Shown piece after piece: positions 1 through 9,563 of a stretch of 64,000 nt of DNA (position 1 is its first letter; each line of letters begins with the position of its first letter). Source of the stretch: Limnephilus marmoratus. Its lineage: Eukaryota; Arthropoda; Insecta; Trichoptera; Limnephilidae. The DNA is taken from positions 37,413,571-37,477,570 of the forward strand of contig OU862927.1 of assembly GCA_917880885.1 (NCBI GenBank). Direction: 5' to 3'. The position numbers and the translations under genes were made by a program. A model generated the notes under the pieces. That model saw nothing but the letters and a program-made list of their open reading frames with translations. It searched no databases and was not told the origin of the DNA.

Positions 1-465
1 CCTCGACTCTGTGCAGAAACGGGTGGTCCGTTTGATAGATTCTCCCATCTTAACAGACGGATTGCAATCTTTAGAGCACAGGCGTCGGGTGGGAATGCTA
101 TCCTTGTTCTACCGGTATTATAATGGAAGATGCTCCGAGGAACTAGCATCACTGATCCCTTCGGCACCGGTGCATACTCGGGAAACACGCCAAACGCGTG
201 CCCAACATTTGTACACGGTTGACATTTGCCACATGAGAACGGGTCGTTTCTTCGACTCGTTCTTGTGTTCAACAGCTCGGCTGTGGAATGATTTGCCGGC
301 CTCTGTGTTTCCTCCTTCCTACAACATGGGTCTCTTCAAGACCAATGTTCATTCCTTCCTCTCCTCAAAAAGACCCTCCACACAGCATCCCAGATGACAT
401 AGGCCCTGAGGGAAATTATTTTCCTCAGGGCCTCCTGTGTGGAGTTAACGTAAAAAAAAAAAAAA
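1..465 (+). mobile_element. LINE-A copy, 3' end (hairpin-tailed non-LTR retrotransposon), cut by window start
   Basis: The frame 11-397 encodes the C-terminal tail of a jockey/CR1-type ORF2, with the typical block VQKR-type/VRLIDSP, SLEHRRRVGMLSLFYRYY and ARLWNDLPASVFP. This tail lies beyond the reverse transcriptase (RT) catalytic domain, so no catalytic residues are present. After the stop at 395-397 comes a 3' UTR with a 14-bp hairpin (402-415 paired with 419-432, one G-T wobble) and then poly(A) at 452-465. The frame is open but begins before the window, so whether this is a full element cannot be told. The same sequence recurs at 27719, 31125 (minus), 25180 (minus) and 47643. The start methionine is arbitrary. 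Confidence 0.85.
402..432 (+). other. 3' terminal hairpin of LINE-A
   Basis: GGCCCTGAGGGAAA pairs with TTTTCCTCAGGGCC around a 3-nt loop, about 20 nt before the poly(A). The same stem, with small changes, sits before the poly(A) of every LINE-A and S3 copy with an intact end in the window. In tail-recognising LINE families such a 3' structure is the site bound by the element's RT; that role is inferred here. Confidence 0.75.
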
Positions 466-484
466 TTACTACTCAAAAATCCTA

Positions 485-735
485 AACTAACTAACTAACC
501 ATTACGCCGTTTCCCCGCAGGGGTAGGCAGAGAGGACGGACCGCCAAACAACTCGATCTTGGCACACACTCTTTGCCTCACTTACATTCATACATCCTTA
601 TACATATTCTTCTATTATTTTGACTTTTGATATGGCCTGACTGACCTGACTCAAGTATCTGATTCACTTGATCGTGCCATATCTTCCTCTTTATGGGCGT
701 CCCCGGCTTCTTCTTCCATTCGTTTTTGCGTCATA
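485..735 (-). mobile_element. RTE-like LINE 3' end with (TTAG)n tail
   Basis: On the minus strand, a stretch encoding KWKKKPGTPIKRKIWHDQV, like the basic C-terminus of RTE-type polymerases, is followed by a 3' UTR containing CTGCCTACCCCTGCGGGGAAACGGCG-like sequence, then a short GTTAG repeat tail at 485-502. Insect RTE elements typically end in such a UTR and a microsatellite tail rather than poly(A). Only the last ~250 bp is present. Confidence 0.55.
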
Positions 736-1115
736 TATTCTTCTAATAATGATTAATTCTCATTTTTATAATATTTTATTTTTCTTGATAAGTACTTTCA
801 TTTATAAGATTTGAGAGTTTTTTTTTACTAACACATGGAAAAGTTAATTTATGTTATTAAAGTTAGAGTACAACAAATTACGTTCTTTTTAAAAGGCTGA
901 GTTAAAAGTCTGTTTCTACAGAATTTTTTTTTAAATTCAATTATGTCTCCTTCTATATAATAAATACCAACAATGCTTAAAAGCATATAATTAAAATATT
1001 ACAGACGAGATGAAATCTCGGTCTGAGACACCGTGCGCGAGTATAGGTATGTGTTATACCGTTGGGCGCCAGTATGCAAAGGTTAATATTATATAGTATT
1101 TTGAAGTGAAAATTT
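736..1115. other. AT-rich stretch, nothing recognised
   Basis: No open frame of note, RNA gene or repeat structure could be recognised. Homopolymer A/T runs dominate. Confidence 0.4.
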
Positions 1116-1260
1116 CTTTAGCACCGTTGTGATTTGAAACTCGGTGAAACGAAAAAGCGACACTAAAAAGAGGCAAACATCATCTTTAGAATTTAGCCTG
1201 CGCGAGAATGAGATAGAATAATCGGTCTCCGCTTTACGCGGTGCTTCGTAGCCTCCCCAC

Positions 1261-1678
1261 TTTTTTTTTTTTTTTACAGTGAATACCGCACAAGAATCTC
1301 AACTGCTCCCGTCTGGAGCCAGTGAGACTATGGCATCCCCAATTGGGGTATGTTGTGAGGCTGAAGGTAGCGGGGAGGGGAAGGAGGTGGGGAAGAGGAA
1401 AGTTGGGAAGTACCTGGCTATTCAGATCTGGTCACTAAACACGGCTAAAGCCATTTTCAAGCAACGTTTCAATTCTGAATGGTGGTCTTACACCAGGGCG
1501 ATACTGATAGTATCTTCCACTCTGGAACATGCCGCAAATATACTATATATTATTTTAAATGAATTAATTGTGAAATAACACAAATTAATCAAATAAAATT
1601 TATTTGCGCATGCCGGGTTCGAACCCGCTACCTCCGGAATGTGAGTCAAGAGTCTTAGCCACTGGACTACGGAGGTCG
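1261..1678 (-). mobile_element. tRNA-derived SINE, family T1 (head type A)
   Basis: Read on the minus strand: a tRNA-like head (1606-1676) with an A-box-like TAGTCCAGTGGCTAAG and a perfect B-box core GGTTCGAACC, an AT-rich linker (AAATAAATTTTATTTG), a body of about 300 bp ending GCGGTATTCACTGTA, and poly(A) seen as T at 1261-1275. The same body recurs at 4531, 38451 (minus), 43085 (minus), 49150 (minus) and as fragments at 2369 and 3540. No clear target-site duplication was seen. The short frames within it are not genes. Confidence 0.85.
1606..1676 (-). promoter_or_regulatory. tRNA-like head with A and B boxes (pol III-type promoter of the SINE)
   Basis: The internal A and B boxes have tRNA-like spacing. 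The acceptor ends do not pair well, so this is a SINE head and not a functional tRNA gene. In SINEs such heads drive RNA polymerase III transcription. Confidence 0.6.
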
Positions 1679-1902
1679 TCAAATTATTATCGTCCACTAT
1701 TATGTACTTAATTTTACGAAGGTTTCATTTCTACCGCGTGTGAACTGCACAATTGTATTTCTTAAAATAATAATTATTATATGTAATTAGTGAATCATAA
1801 AAGCAGTCAATATAGTTATTCGTCATCATAAAGAAGTAAAGTTCTTTAGTTTGGTGAAATATTAAGGGGAAAGTTTGCACGATCTTTTTTATACAAAACT
1901 TA

Positions 1903-2050
1903 GGGTGGGTTTCTTCATTTACCGAGAATGCTAAATGCAATGCTAATTGTAAAAATAAACGATCGAAATTTAAAATTTTCTATGCATTTGACCGTTTACT
2001 TTTACAATTAGCATTGCATTTAGCATTCTCGGTAAATGAAGACACCCACC
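1903..2050. mobile_element. Foldback MITE-like inverted repeat
   Basis: Arms of 57 bp (1904-1960 and 1994-2050) are inverted repeats with only two mismatches. They start GGTGGGT..CTTCATTTACC and enclose a 33-bp spacer. This compact near-palindrome, without coding capacity, fits a miniature foldback transposon. The superfamily is unassigned, and no target duplication is evident. Confidence 0.65.
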
Positions 2051-2266
2051 ATGAAAGTATAGATTTGAGGCTAAAATACCTAACCAAACTGATTAATTCT
2101 TTTTTAATCAAGGCGTATAGCAAATATCTTGTACAATTAAGAGCTATTTTATTTATTTGTGTTTTAATTTAAAAAAATAGGTTATTAAAGAATTCAATTT
2201 TTCATTCCAGTGGCAAATTTGACATTTTTATGTGAGTTAATAATAGTAATTAAAATATATATTCTT

Positions 2267-2430
2267 GTCCAACTTACTGCTGGGGTGACCTACGGCAGAG
2301 ATGTTGGTTATCCAATAAATGGTTCCCGGGGCGGCGGTACCCATAACCGCCTCCCAAATTGAGGCGCTTCCTTCAGTTTCACAACGTACCCCGAATGGGA
2401 ATGACAAAGTCACGCTGGTTCCGTACAGTA
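2267..2430. mobile_element. Chimeric repeat: S3 5' fragment (minus) joined to T1 SINE fragment (plus)
   Basis: 2267-2361 on the minus strand carries the S3 5' portion (GGGAGGCGGTTATGGGTACC, GGATAACCAACATCTCTGCC). It is followed directly by 2369-2430 on the plus strand, similar to the T1 body (CTTCAG.xTCACAAC.TACCCC..ATGGG). Both are degenerate and truncated. A frame of 97 codons through this junction is not a gene. Confidence 0.5.
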
Positions 2431-3534
2431 AAAAGCAGGTGAATTTATGAGCGGGATTCAAATTTAAAAATATATAATCACTGGGATATTCGCAAAATGA
2501 AGCAATTTTTATTATTTCCAGACGAAGCAAGTTTCTGTGGAATTTGTATTCATTTCAGAAATGAGGTTTAATTTGATGATTTCTTTGAACCGAGCAAGGT
2601 AATCTAATTTTCAACTCGGCGGTTTTATTCGATAAAACCAACGGCCTTGTTTTCTTTTTAAAAATGGCTGAAAAAATACAGAAACGAGAATCTCACGGTT
2701 TCGGGAGATTTGAAAATATTACCAAAAGAGATGAAAAAGCTTGTCAGTTGATAAATGTCATGTCCGGGCTAATTTTAACTAATTATTTTATATTAAAAAA
2801 ATGTTTTGAAAAAGAAGCAATCTCGATGAATTATAGAACTCGAGGGAGGGGAGTAATTTTCAAACACAAGTGGGAGGTAACACAACTTAAGATTTTTACA
2901 GTAAAATTAAAATTGAAAATATCGCTTACACGATGCAGTGCAATAATAAATTAGAAAATATATGCAATTCAACAAGAAAAAAGTACAATTAAAAAAGATG
3001 TTCCTATATATAAACCCAAATCCAAAGTAGGGATTTACAAAAAAATATCAAAATTTGCCGAAATGCATAATATAAATGATTACGTACGTGTTTCAGAAAA
3101 ATAAAGTAGTAAGTCTAGTAGAAGAAATCGACGCGACGCGATGGTCCCGAAAAATCACCCTATTGGCTTATTATAATTTTTTTTGTTGATATCAAAGTCT
3201 GAATTTTCGGAAATTTGGATGAAATGAAAATAAATATTAACGTTTTTCTTATATTCACATTCTCTTATATTTTTCTTAAATTCATTCTTGATCTCAAAAA
3301 CAGTAAAAGTGCAAAAACGAAACTTTTGAAACATGTACTGCAAAACTAGAAAAACGCAAATCTGACTTTGTTCTTTGGAACCGTCAAAAGGGTTATCATC
3401 TTACAAGTAGCAAAAAAATGGTACACAGAGTTAAAATTACATACATTTACAAATTATTTCACAACCCCTTAGAATTGTTGTTTTAAATTTGGACCTCATT
3501 TAAGAGTAGTCCATGGCATTCTTATTTTGGTGTA
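2431..3534. other. AT-rich stretch, nothing recognised
   Basis: Short open frames at 2664-2954 and 3155-3343 have low-complexity, Lys/Asn/Ile-rich translations with no family motif. I do not call them genes. Confidence 0.4.
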
Positions 3535-3715
3535 TGTCGTGAGGCAGAGTGAGTGAAAGGGGGAAGGAGATGCGGGAAAGGAAGCTTTAGAAGTACCTGG
3601 CTATTGAGATCTGGTCACCAAACACGGCTAAAGCCATTTTAAGCAACGTTTCGATCCTGAATAGTAGTCTTTGACCAGGGCGACACCAGTCTACCATTAT
3701 GAAACGTGTCCCAAA
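3535..3715 (-). mobile_element. T1 SINE body fragment
   Basis: Matches the T1 body internally (AAGTACCTGGCTATT, GATCTGGTCACCAAACACGG, CTAAAGCCATTTTAAGCAACG). It lacks both the tRNA head and the poly(A). Diverged relative to other copies, hence old. Confidence 0.7.
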
Positions 3716-3744
3716 TATACCTCCCACCATATTCATATTTTTTC

Positions 3745-4050
3745 CAATAAATTTAAACCTGCTTTAAAATACACCCTCAATCTTCTTCTTCCTTGCGCTG
3801 TCCCAACTCACTGTCCAGGTAGGCTGTTGGGATCGGCTCTTCTCGTTCTCAGGTTGTAATTTCTTCTGTTCTGAGTATCGCTTTCAGTCAGACCGTTTCT
3901 CTGAAGAATTTTGGAGCATTGAGTCATCCAGGAGTTCTTCGGTCTTCCTCTGGATGACTGTCGATGAAGCTCCATAGACATTGCCTGCTTCACTATGTGG
4001 TCTGATGGTCTTCGTCTTATGTGCCCATGCCATCTCAACTGTCGTTCCTC
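3745..4050 (-). pseudogene. LINE ORF2 C-terminus (RTE-like), truncated
   Basis: The minus-strand frame (3808-4152) contains LRWHGHIRRRPSDHIVKQAM, then RGRPKNSWMTQ, GLTESDTQNRR and RTRRADP, the characteristic C-terminal region of RTE-type endonuclease-RT proteins. The family resemblance starts near 4045; the N-terminal codons of the frame are unrelated AT-rich sequence. No RT or endonuclease domain remains. Near-identical short blocks (CTTTAAAATA.ACCCTCAAT) flank both ends at 3764 and 4054. Confidence 0.75.
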
Positions 4051-4363
4051 CAGCTTAAAATATACCCTCAATAATCCACATATATTGTAAAATTTCATTA
4101 ATATAATTATGTTCTTTCGTATTTTTGTAAATTGTTCAATCGTATTGTTCAATGTATTGCATAAGCGTTCTTGTTCTTTCGTATTTATGTATTAATTGTT
4201 CAATCGTATTCATGTATTGCATAAGCGTCTCCATAAAATACTATAATTATTTTTAACAACGTAAATGGCGGGGGTGTTTTATATTTAGTAATTATGACTT
4301 TTTTTTACTATTGTCGTTGATGTTGTTAATCTGATAAATAAAGTATATTCATTAATATTAATC

Positions 4364-5040
4364 ACCCCAAATAGGTTCGCCACGTTTAGCGACTCAGTGC
4401 GTGGCGGGCTGGACCGAGAGAGACTGGTGAGGGAGGCCTTTTTACCTCTGTTTTTTTTCGATTTACACGTCCATCACTCCGTCCAATAACACTCACTGAA
4501 CCCCAGATTCCTACATACCCCGCAAACTTGACGGCCAGTGTAGTGCAGCGGTAAGGCTCTTGACTCGCACTCTGAAGGTCGCGGGATCGAATCCCGGCGT
4601 GGCAAATAAATTTTATTTGGTTTATTTGTGTTATTCACAATTTATTAATTAAAAATAATATATAGTATATTTGCAACACTTCTAAAGTGGAAGATACTCT
4701 CAGTATCGCCCTGGTGTAAGACCACCATTCAGAATTGAAACGTTGCTTGAAATGGCTTTAGCCGTGTTTGGTGTCCAGATTTGAAAAGCCAGGTACTTCC
4801 CCACGTTCCTCTTCCCTACCTCCCTCCCCTCCCCACTACTTTCAGCCTCACAATATACCCCAATTGCGGATGCCATAGTCCCACTGGCTCCAGACGGGAG
4901 TAGTTGGGACTCTTGTGCGGTATTCATGTAAAAAAAAAACTTGTTCCCTTTCCAAATCCTCCTCTCCTTTCTTTCCTTAAAAATACCCTCCCCCTGAAAG
5001 AAATCATTTTTCTTAGGGCCTCCTCCTAGGCAAAAAAAAA
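4364..5040 (+). mobile_element. S3 hairpin-tailed short element, interrupted by T1 SINE
   Basis: 4364-4528 matches the S3 middle part (GGTTCGCCACGTTTAG, GTGGCGGGCTGGACCGAGAG, CCCCAGATTCCTACATA). It continues after the SINE at 4940-5040 with the S3 3' part (TCCTCCTCTCCTTTCTTTCC, AGGGCCTCCTC) and an A-run. Splitting one S3 copy in order is strong evidence that T1 inserted later. Confidence 0.65.
4531..4939 (+). mobile_element. tRNA-derived SINE, family T1 (head type B)
   Basis: The tRNA-like head 4531-4605 (GTGCAGCGGTAAGGCTCTTG, B box GGATCGAATCC) is followed by the T1 linker and body and by poly(A) at 4930-4939. The body is like the copy at 1261-1678, but the head sequence clearly differs (D-arm and anticodon-arm region). 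It is inserted in an S3 element. Confidence 0.85.
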
Positions 5041-5571
5041 ATTAAAATTTCCTTAGCGTCCTCTACTTAGGTGTTTTTCTTTAATTTAAATTTTCGTGGT
5101 TGGATTTACCTAGTTTTATTATCCAAATTTAAAATAACAGTGATAAAAGAAAGTTGCTACACAATTTAAAGTTCTTTGAGTCATGATTTCCTTTTAGAAT
5201 TCTGATTATGAATTTTCTGAAAAATAATACAAAAAAGCGAGAAAGCAATTTTAAAATTTTCGCCCGGGTGAGGGTTATTTCTTTTTGCCTCTTTAAAGTC
5301 GATATGTTTTCTTCTGTAAATTTAAAAAAAATTTCATTACGTTTACATTTCGCATGGGCGGGTAGAAAATATGAAAAAAATTCTATCAGAGACCTGTTTT
5401 ATTGGCAAGTGAAATTAATAGTAAACGTATTTCAGTTAGGCGTTCTTTAGAGCTTTTACAGATTGTATGATATATTAAAATGAACCTGCAATTTTAAATC
5501 ATTTGCTGTTTATAGTGTTAATACAGGTAATGATTAAGAGTAATGTGATATATATATTCGATAATTTCAAC
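5041..5571. other. AT-rich stretch, nothing recognised
   Basis: An open frame at 5208-5450 has no recognisable motif and low-complexity composition. Nothing else is visible. Confidence 0.4.
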
Positions 5572-5634
5572 AAAGCTTTTTTAGATAAATGAAACAATTT
5601 AACTTTGTTTAAACCACTTATATATTTGAGTAAA

Positions 5635-5672
5635 GCCGACCGGTTTCGGAACGACCGTTCCTTCTTCAGGGC
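5635..5672 (-). ncRNA. Hammerhead-ribozyme-like motif in PLE terminal repeat
   Basis: Minus strand: GCC, box CTGAAGA, one extra A, stem II GGAAC/GTTCC with loop GGTC, GAAA, then ACCGGTC, with stem I closed by GGC. Position 7 of the CUGANGA box tolerates any base. Stem III is only ACC/GGT with no loop, like the minimal type I motifs described in Penelope-like elements, which work best as dimers. The extra base before stem II makes activity uncertain. Confidence 0.6.
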
Positions 5673-5810
5673 AAGCGTATACTGATTTGACAGTTACGAA
5701 ATATGGATGGGAACAGTGAATTATTATGGTGGGGGTGGAGCCGTTGCTACGTATTAATGAAGAGTGGGTGGGTAGGGGAACATATCCATGATTGGGCTGT
5801 AAGACAATAT

Positions 5811-6065
5811 TTATTGTTTGTTGATAATAGATTCATTATTTTTAAGGGATTTTTTTTTTATTACCAAGGCTTCTAAGTTATCTAAACGTTTTCCTTTATG
5901 ATTAATATGAAGAATATTTATCCCCGTATTTTTTTCTAAACTATGGTTATTTTCAATGAAATGGTTAGCGAACTCAGAAAAATTATTATTATTAAGACAC
6001 CTTAAATGTTCTTTGATTCTGATTTCAAAATTACGAGTTGTTTTCCAATATAAAATGAGGGACAA
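5811..6065 (-). pseudogene. PLE GIY-YIG endonuclease, C-terminal fragment
   Basis: 84 codons matching the C-terminal part of the protein at 18623-19324, from KTTRNFEIRIKEHLRCLNN onward to NNESIINKQ. The GIY and YIG signature itself lies upstream, damaged at the N-terminal edge (the plus sequence to 6100 still encodes the SGIYKLKCND part, out of frame). An 'AAA' run near 5850 adds residues relative to the longer copy. Confidence 0.75.
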
Positions 6066-6124
6066 TCATTACATTTGAGTTTGTATATTCCGGAATTAGT
6101 ATACTGTCAAATCAGTATACGCTC

Positions 6125-6162
6125 GCCCTGAAGAAGGAACGGTCGTCCCGAAACCGGTCGGC
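6125..6162 (+). ncRNA. Hammerhead-ribozyme-like motif in inverted PLE terminal repeat
   Basis: Plus strand: GCC, CTGAAGA, GGAAC-GGTC-GTCCC (one mismatch in stem II), GAAA, ACCGGTC, GGC. Inverted partner of the motif at 5635-5672. The stem II mismatch suggests reduced function. Confidence 0.55.
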
Positions 6163-6289
6163 TTTACTCAAATATATAAGTGGTTCAAACAAAGTTAAAT
6201 TGTATCATTTATCTATAATGGATAACCACAAAGTTATAGCTACGTTCAAAAGTATAAAGCTTTTTTAACCTATTGCCTGGAAATTTTAA

Positions 6290-6600
6290 AATAAACACGT
6301 TCTAGGTTGAAGAACTGACAAAACTTATTCTGAGAAGGCAAAACCGAATAGCGATAAACGGAACATTTTTGGAAAGTAATATAAAGTCGTAGTAAAGTTA
6401 AAAATAAAAAAAAAACTATTTTTGGAATAACCGAGTAAAACCTAAAACTGAAATATGTAATTACAGAAGACAATATTAGCGACTCTCAAACAAAATTTGA
6501 AAAAAAAAATCAGAAAAATATTCGATCGCACCTAGGAAATAAACCCAGGATGTCAGCCTTGCCGGGGCTCTGATCTCGCCACTGAACTAATTTAACCCTT
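6290..6600 (-). mobile_element. tRNA-derived SINE, family T2
   Basis: The minus strand starts with a tRNA-like head at 6535-6597 (TTAGTTCAGTGGCGAGATCA; B-box-like GGGTTTATTTCC), followed by a body shared with 22040-22245, 21230-21427 and 25555-25690 (CTGATTTTT, GTTTTACTCGG). All four copies lie in the same orientation. Old and diverged; no poly(A) boundary resolved. Confidence 0.6.
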
Positions 6601-7249
6601 TAACCTTTGGTCATACTTAACTGTATCATACTTCGACTAAGATCTACTAACGTTATAATCTTTGATTGGCTGCATCTTTCTGGATGTGACCGAATCTTTT
6701 CGGATTTTTCTGTTTCAAATATTCATTTGAGATTCGCTAAAATTTTCTTCAAGGATTAGAAAAAAAACTAGTTTAACTACGTTATATTAGGTTAGATCAC
6801 TTTGTTTCATATTTATCAATTTTTAAGTAACCATTCATATCCATTCAATGATATGAATATGCTTAAATTACTAGATCCGAAGGATTTTTACTGACTTGGT
6901 AATTCTATAAAATATTATTAAATGATGTAGTTGATAGTCTAGAATGTTTGCATGGATTCCAATACGTAACACTAGAAGTCAGGATTTAATTCAGTGCAGA
7001 AATTTTGCGACTAACTACCATATATATTCCTCTTTGCCCAGGATACTAATGGAGGAAAATAATTATACAAGTCGGTGAACATCTTCAATTTGACACTAAA
7101 TAAATACAAAATGTTGTTACTGCGGCAGATCAATTATATATAATATATATATTGTATAATTTTTACTATCCATAATGTAAAAGCCTCTTAAAAGAACGTT
7201 AAAAAATATAAATGTGGGATTTGTGAACGAATAATTTTCTTTTCGTTAT
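6601..7249. other. AT-rich stretch, nothing recognised
   Basis: No gene or repeat structure identified, apart from a small TA-rich palindrome near 7135-7155. Confidence 0.4.
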
Positions 7250-7560
7250 TGTTTTTGGGGTGTTATCATCAGGGCAGATCCGACATATCCGGAAAACGCT
7301 GATCATTTATTCTGTATTATATTTTGTCTTGCTCTGTATGTTCATATATTCAAGCACACGCAATGTATTTTTGACTATATCAATTTGTTCCCTGATGATG
7401 TAAATACGAGCATTTTAGCTTCAATTTCATTTTCAACAGGGGTACACTTTCTATTATACCTTTCCTTTTTTATGATGGATAACGCGAAACCGGTCGGTCG
7501 CAATAAATTAAATAAATGTCGTTGTTACAAACGAAGTAATTGTATCATTTCAGTATTACG
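7250..7560 (+). mobile_element. Degenerate Penelope-like terminal repeats
   Basis: Contains GCGAAACCGGTCGGTCGCAA at 7490 (hammerhead 3' half) and two CCCTGATGAT boxes, one minus at about 7263-7275 and one plus at 7387. They resemble boxes of PLE terminal repeats, but no complete ribozyme fold can be drawn and no coding remains. Confidence 0.4.
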
Positions 7561-8153
7561 ATAAACCACAAAAAATTGTTAAAACTTTTTATTATCGTAC
7601 TTTATCTCTCGTCAGAATTATTCGTCAGTTCCAATTTTGAAAATGACACTTATTCAAAACAAACCTGAGTTCATTGAACGTGAATAATATCATGCAAGAA
7701 TAATTCCCATTTCACGTACCGCCAACCTAAATTAGTACGTTTGATGGCTTTTCAGTACACGTGTGTTGCCAGATAGATACGAATACAATGCAAACAAATA
7801 TTTTACGAGTGTTTACCTATTCGGGTAAAGTACTTACCTTATTTATTTCGTCCTTACATTCTTAGAATTTCCCAAAGGAGATGTAAATAAGCGGGATCCC
7901 ATTTTCCTGATTGAAATCACGGAGTTTTCCAAAGGCGAGTGGACTGGCTTAGAGCTAAGGGGTTTTCATACATTGATTCCGAATAGAAGTATAAAGTTAC
8001 TATACTTCTTGACTTCAGATATTGAATCCGTTTTTCAGATAGCTTCATAAAGAAGATGTTCAACATGTAAATTAATTTATCTGAGTATTTTTAAAGATAA
8101 CATTCCCGGGTTACGTATCGATTACGCATAGATCAACAAAGTTCAGACAGGGC
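7561..8153. other. Unassigned stretch
   Basis: No reading frame, RNA gene or repeat recognised between the PLE remnant and the hAT target duplication. Confidence 0.4.
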
Positions 8154-8864
8154 GTGTGGATTAGGGAATGCAATCCCGATCTCGCAGGATCTCGATCTCG
8201 CGAGATCTCGTGATATTTTTCGGGATCAATCCCGAAGCATAATATGACGAGATCCTGTTCGAGATCGACGGGATTGGGCGGCAGTAGTCAGCGACCTTCT
8301 CTAGCAAATATCTCGTATGGAAAGAAATTAAAAATATAATCAAACGATTACATCGTAAACAACCAGACTCATGGTACCGTGATTAATACCACAGTAGCAA
8401 ACTCAAAAATCGAAGATGACTTGCCTCTTTCTATGACTAATACGTCACTTCAAGAGGAATTAAAAGAGACTCTGACAGTATCTAAAAGTCCTTTTACGCG
8501 TGTATCCTCGAGTTAGATAAATTGGAGTCAGCCATAAAAAAGACATGGATCTATTTGAGTGTGTAGGAACAAGGGGGAGATTTTTGCAATTTGCATATAA
8601 TTGCTTAGTCAATAATTACAGTCAGTACCTAATTACTTTCTAATCTCCTTAAGCTATATCTTTCTTTCGAGTATTTTAATAAAAAAAAAACTGTTAATTA
8701 TTTAGTAACTAATATTAAAGAATAAAGGTGTTTGTTTTCTTTCAAATAATATTTTCTTTTAACGAGACACCGAAAATTCCGAGATCTCGCGAGATTGTAA
8801 TTTCTAATCTTGTGAGATCTCGAATTTGCGATCTCGAGTCGAGATTGCATTCCCTAGTGTGGAT
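8154..8864 (+). mobile_element. hAT transposon, internally deleted, with perfect 8-bp target duplication
   Basis: Terminal inverted repeats TAGGGAATGCAATCCCGA (8162) and AGATTGCATTCCCTA (ending 8856) are flanked by GTGTGGAT at 8154-8161 and 8857-8864, an exact 8-bp duplication as expected for hAT. Subterminal regions are rich in the GATCTCGCGAGATC-type palindrome at both ends. Inside, around 8545-8600, a frame reads DLFECVGTRGRFLQFAYN, like the segment before the C-terminal dimerisation domain of hAT transposases. Length is 695 bp, so most of the transposase is gone. It must have been mobilised in trans. Confidence 0.85.
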
Positions 8865-9209
8865 GTTAAACATGTCACCGAAACCAAAATTATTTGCTCC
8901 AAAATTGTTGTGCATTATTTCGCAGTCAAAAGATTGCAGGAATTCTTTTTTTTTTTACATTTTGTTTGTCTGCAAGGGCCAAATTTGTCCGCCAAGATAT
9001 CATGCTCTCGAAGCGAGGTGAGGAATCAGATGGGGAATTTGGTTAAATTGAAAATATTTCAGTAGAATTAAAAAAATAATAAATAATAATAAATTCAAAA
9101 ATTACATTATTTATATATGTTTTTTCATTTGAAATTAGAAACAACTTTTAAGGTTATCTGTGACAGTTTCCCTTGATAAACATTTTTTTTAATGAAATTA
9201 TTCACAAAA
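8865..9209. other. Unassigned AT-rich stretch
   Basis: Overlapping frames at 8728-9065 run out of the hAT end and carry no motif. Not called as genes. Confidence 0.4.
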
Positions 9210-9345
9210 TCTCTACATATTATAAATTAAAGTCCTCCGCCACGTCTGGCTGTCTGTTTGCGATAATCTAAAAAACTAATGAATGGATTTTCATGCGGTT
9301 TCACCAATAGATAGAGTGATTCATGACGAAGGTTTAGGTATATAT
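9210..9345 (+). mobile_element. Helitron-like 5' terminal fragment
   Basis: Starts with TC after an A (9210) and reads TCTCTACATATTATAAATTA, then CCTCCGCCACGTCTGGCTG, ATGGATTTTCATGCGGTTTC and ACCAATAGATAGAGTGATTC, a sequence type I recognise from Helitron-derived repeats of many insects. The 3' end is not visible; the palindrome at 9421 follows. Confidence 0.5.
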
Positions 9346-9491
9346 ATATATTATTATTTTTAATTGTAAAACTAACGTTTTTAAGACAAGATTTTTTTAT
9401 GCATAGCACAAAGGGTAACAATTATTATAAGCAATAATTATCAGCCTGAAACACTCATCCACATTGAAAAATCTTCCGAGAAAAGATACAT

Positions 9492-9563
9492 GACGCCAAC
9501 GGGACTTGAACCCGTGTCCTCTCGATTGCCGGTCGATTGCTCTGACCACTGAGCTATGGCGGC
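9492..9563 (-). tRNA. tRNA-like gene, anticodon GGC (Ala-type), left arm of palindrome
   Basis: 72 nt fold as a cloverleaf: acceptor GCCGCCA/TGGCGTC (one mismatch), D arm GCTC/GAGC, anticodon loop CCGGCAA, variable loop AGGAC, T arm ACGGG/CCCGT with loop TTCAAGT. A and B boxes are intact. Position 33 is C rather than the universal U, and Ala-GGC is almost unused in eukaryotes, so this may be a tRNA pseudogene or part of a repeat. Confidence 0.5.

Larger units (their letters stand above)
1116..1750 (+). repeat. Dispersed repeat R1, interrupted by a SINE
   Basis: The segments 1130-1260 and 1690-1750 match, in order, the continuous stretch 50222-50410 (shared blocks CGGTGAAACGAAAAAGCGACACT-like, GAATGAGATAGAATAAT.GGTCTCC, GCGGTGCTTCG.AGCCT.CCCA and GAAGGTTTCA.TTCT.CC). 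The T1 SINE at 1261-1678 sits between them, so it inserted into R1. The class of R1 is unknown. Confidence 0.55.
5572..6260 (-). mobile_element. Penelope-like element, 5'-truncated, with inverted terminal repeats
   Basis: On the minus strand a GIY-YIG endonuclease remnant (5811-6065) precedes the terminal repeat at 5579-5703. The same terminal repeat occurs in inverted orientation at 6104-6252, next to the 5' truncation point. An inverted extra terminal repeat at the truncated end is common in Penelope-like insertions. Both copies contain a hammerhead-like motif. The RT domain is missing. Confidence 0.8.

Noticed and set aside
1279..1578. 99-codon frame MNTAQESQLL..., also at 4700, 38459 and 43075
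   Set aside because: It lies antisense in the T1 SINE body and recurs with each copy; the SINE explains it.
1606..1676. Functional tRNA gene (also heads at 4531, 38785, 43410, 49430, 21363, 6535)
   Set aside because: Acceptor stems do not pair and each is fused to a SINE body; they are SINE heads.
3808..4152. Host gene encoding a 114-residue protein
   Set aside because: The recognisable part is an RTE-type LINE C-terminus; the N-terminal residues are translated AT-rich flank.
7480..7515. A fifth hammerhead of the first PLE family
   Set aside because: Only the GAAACCGGTC half is present; the upstream CUGANGA box and stem II cannot be placed.
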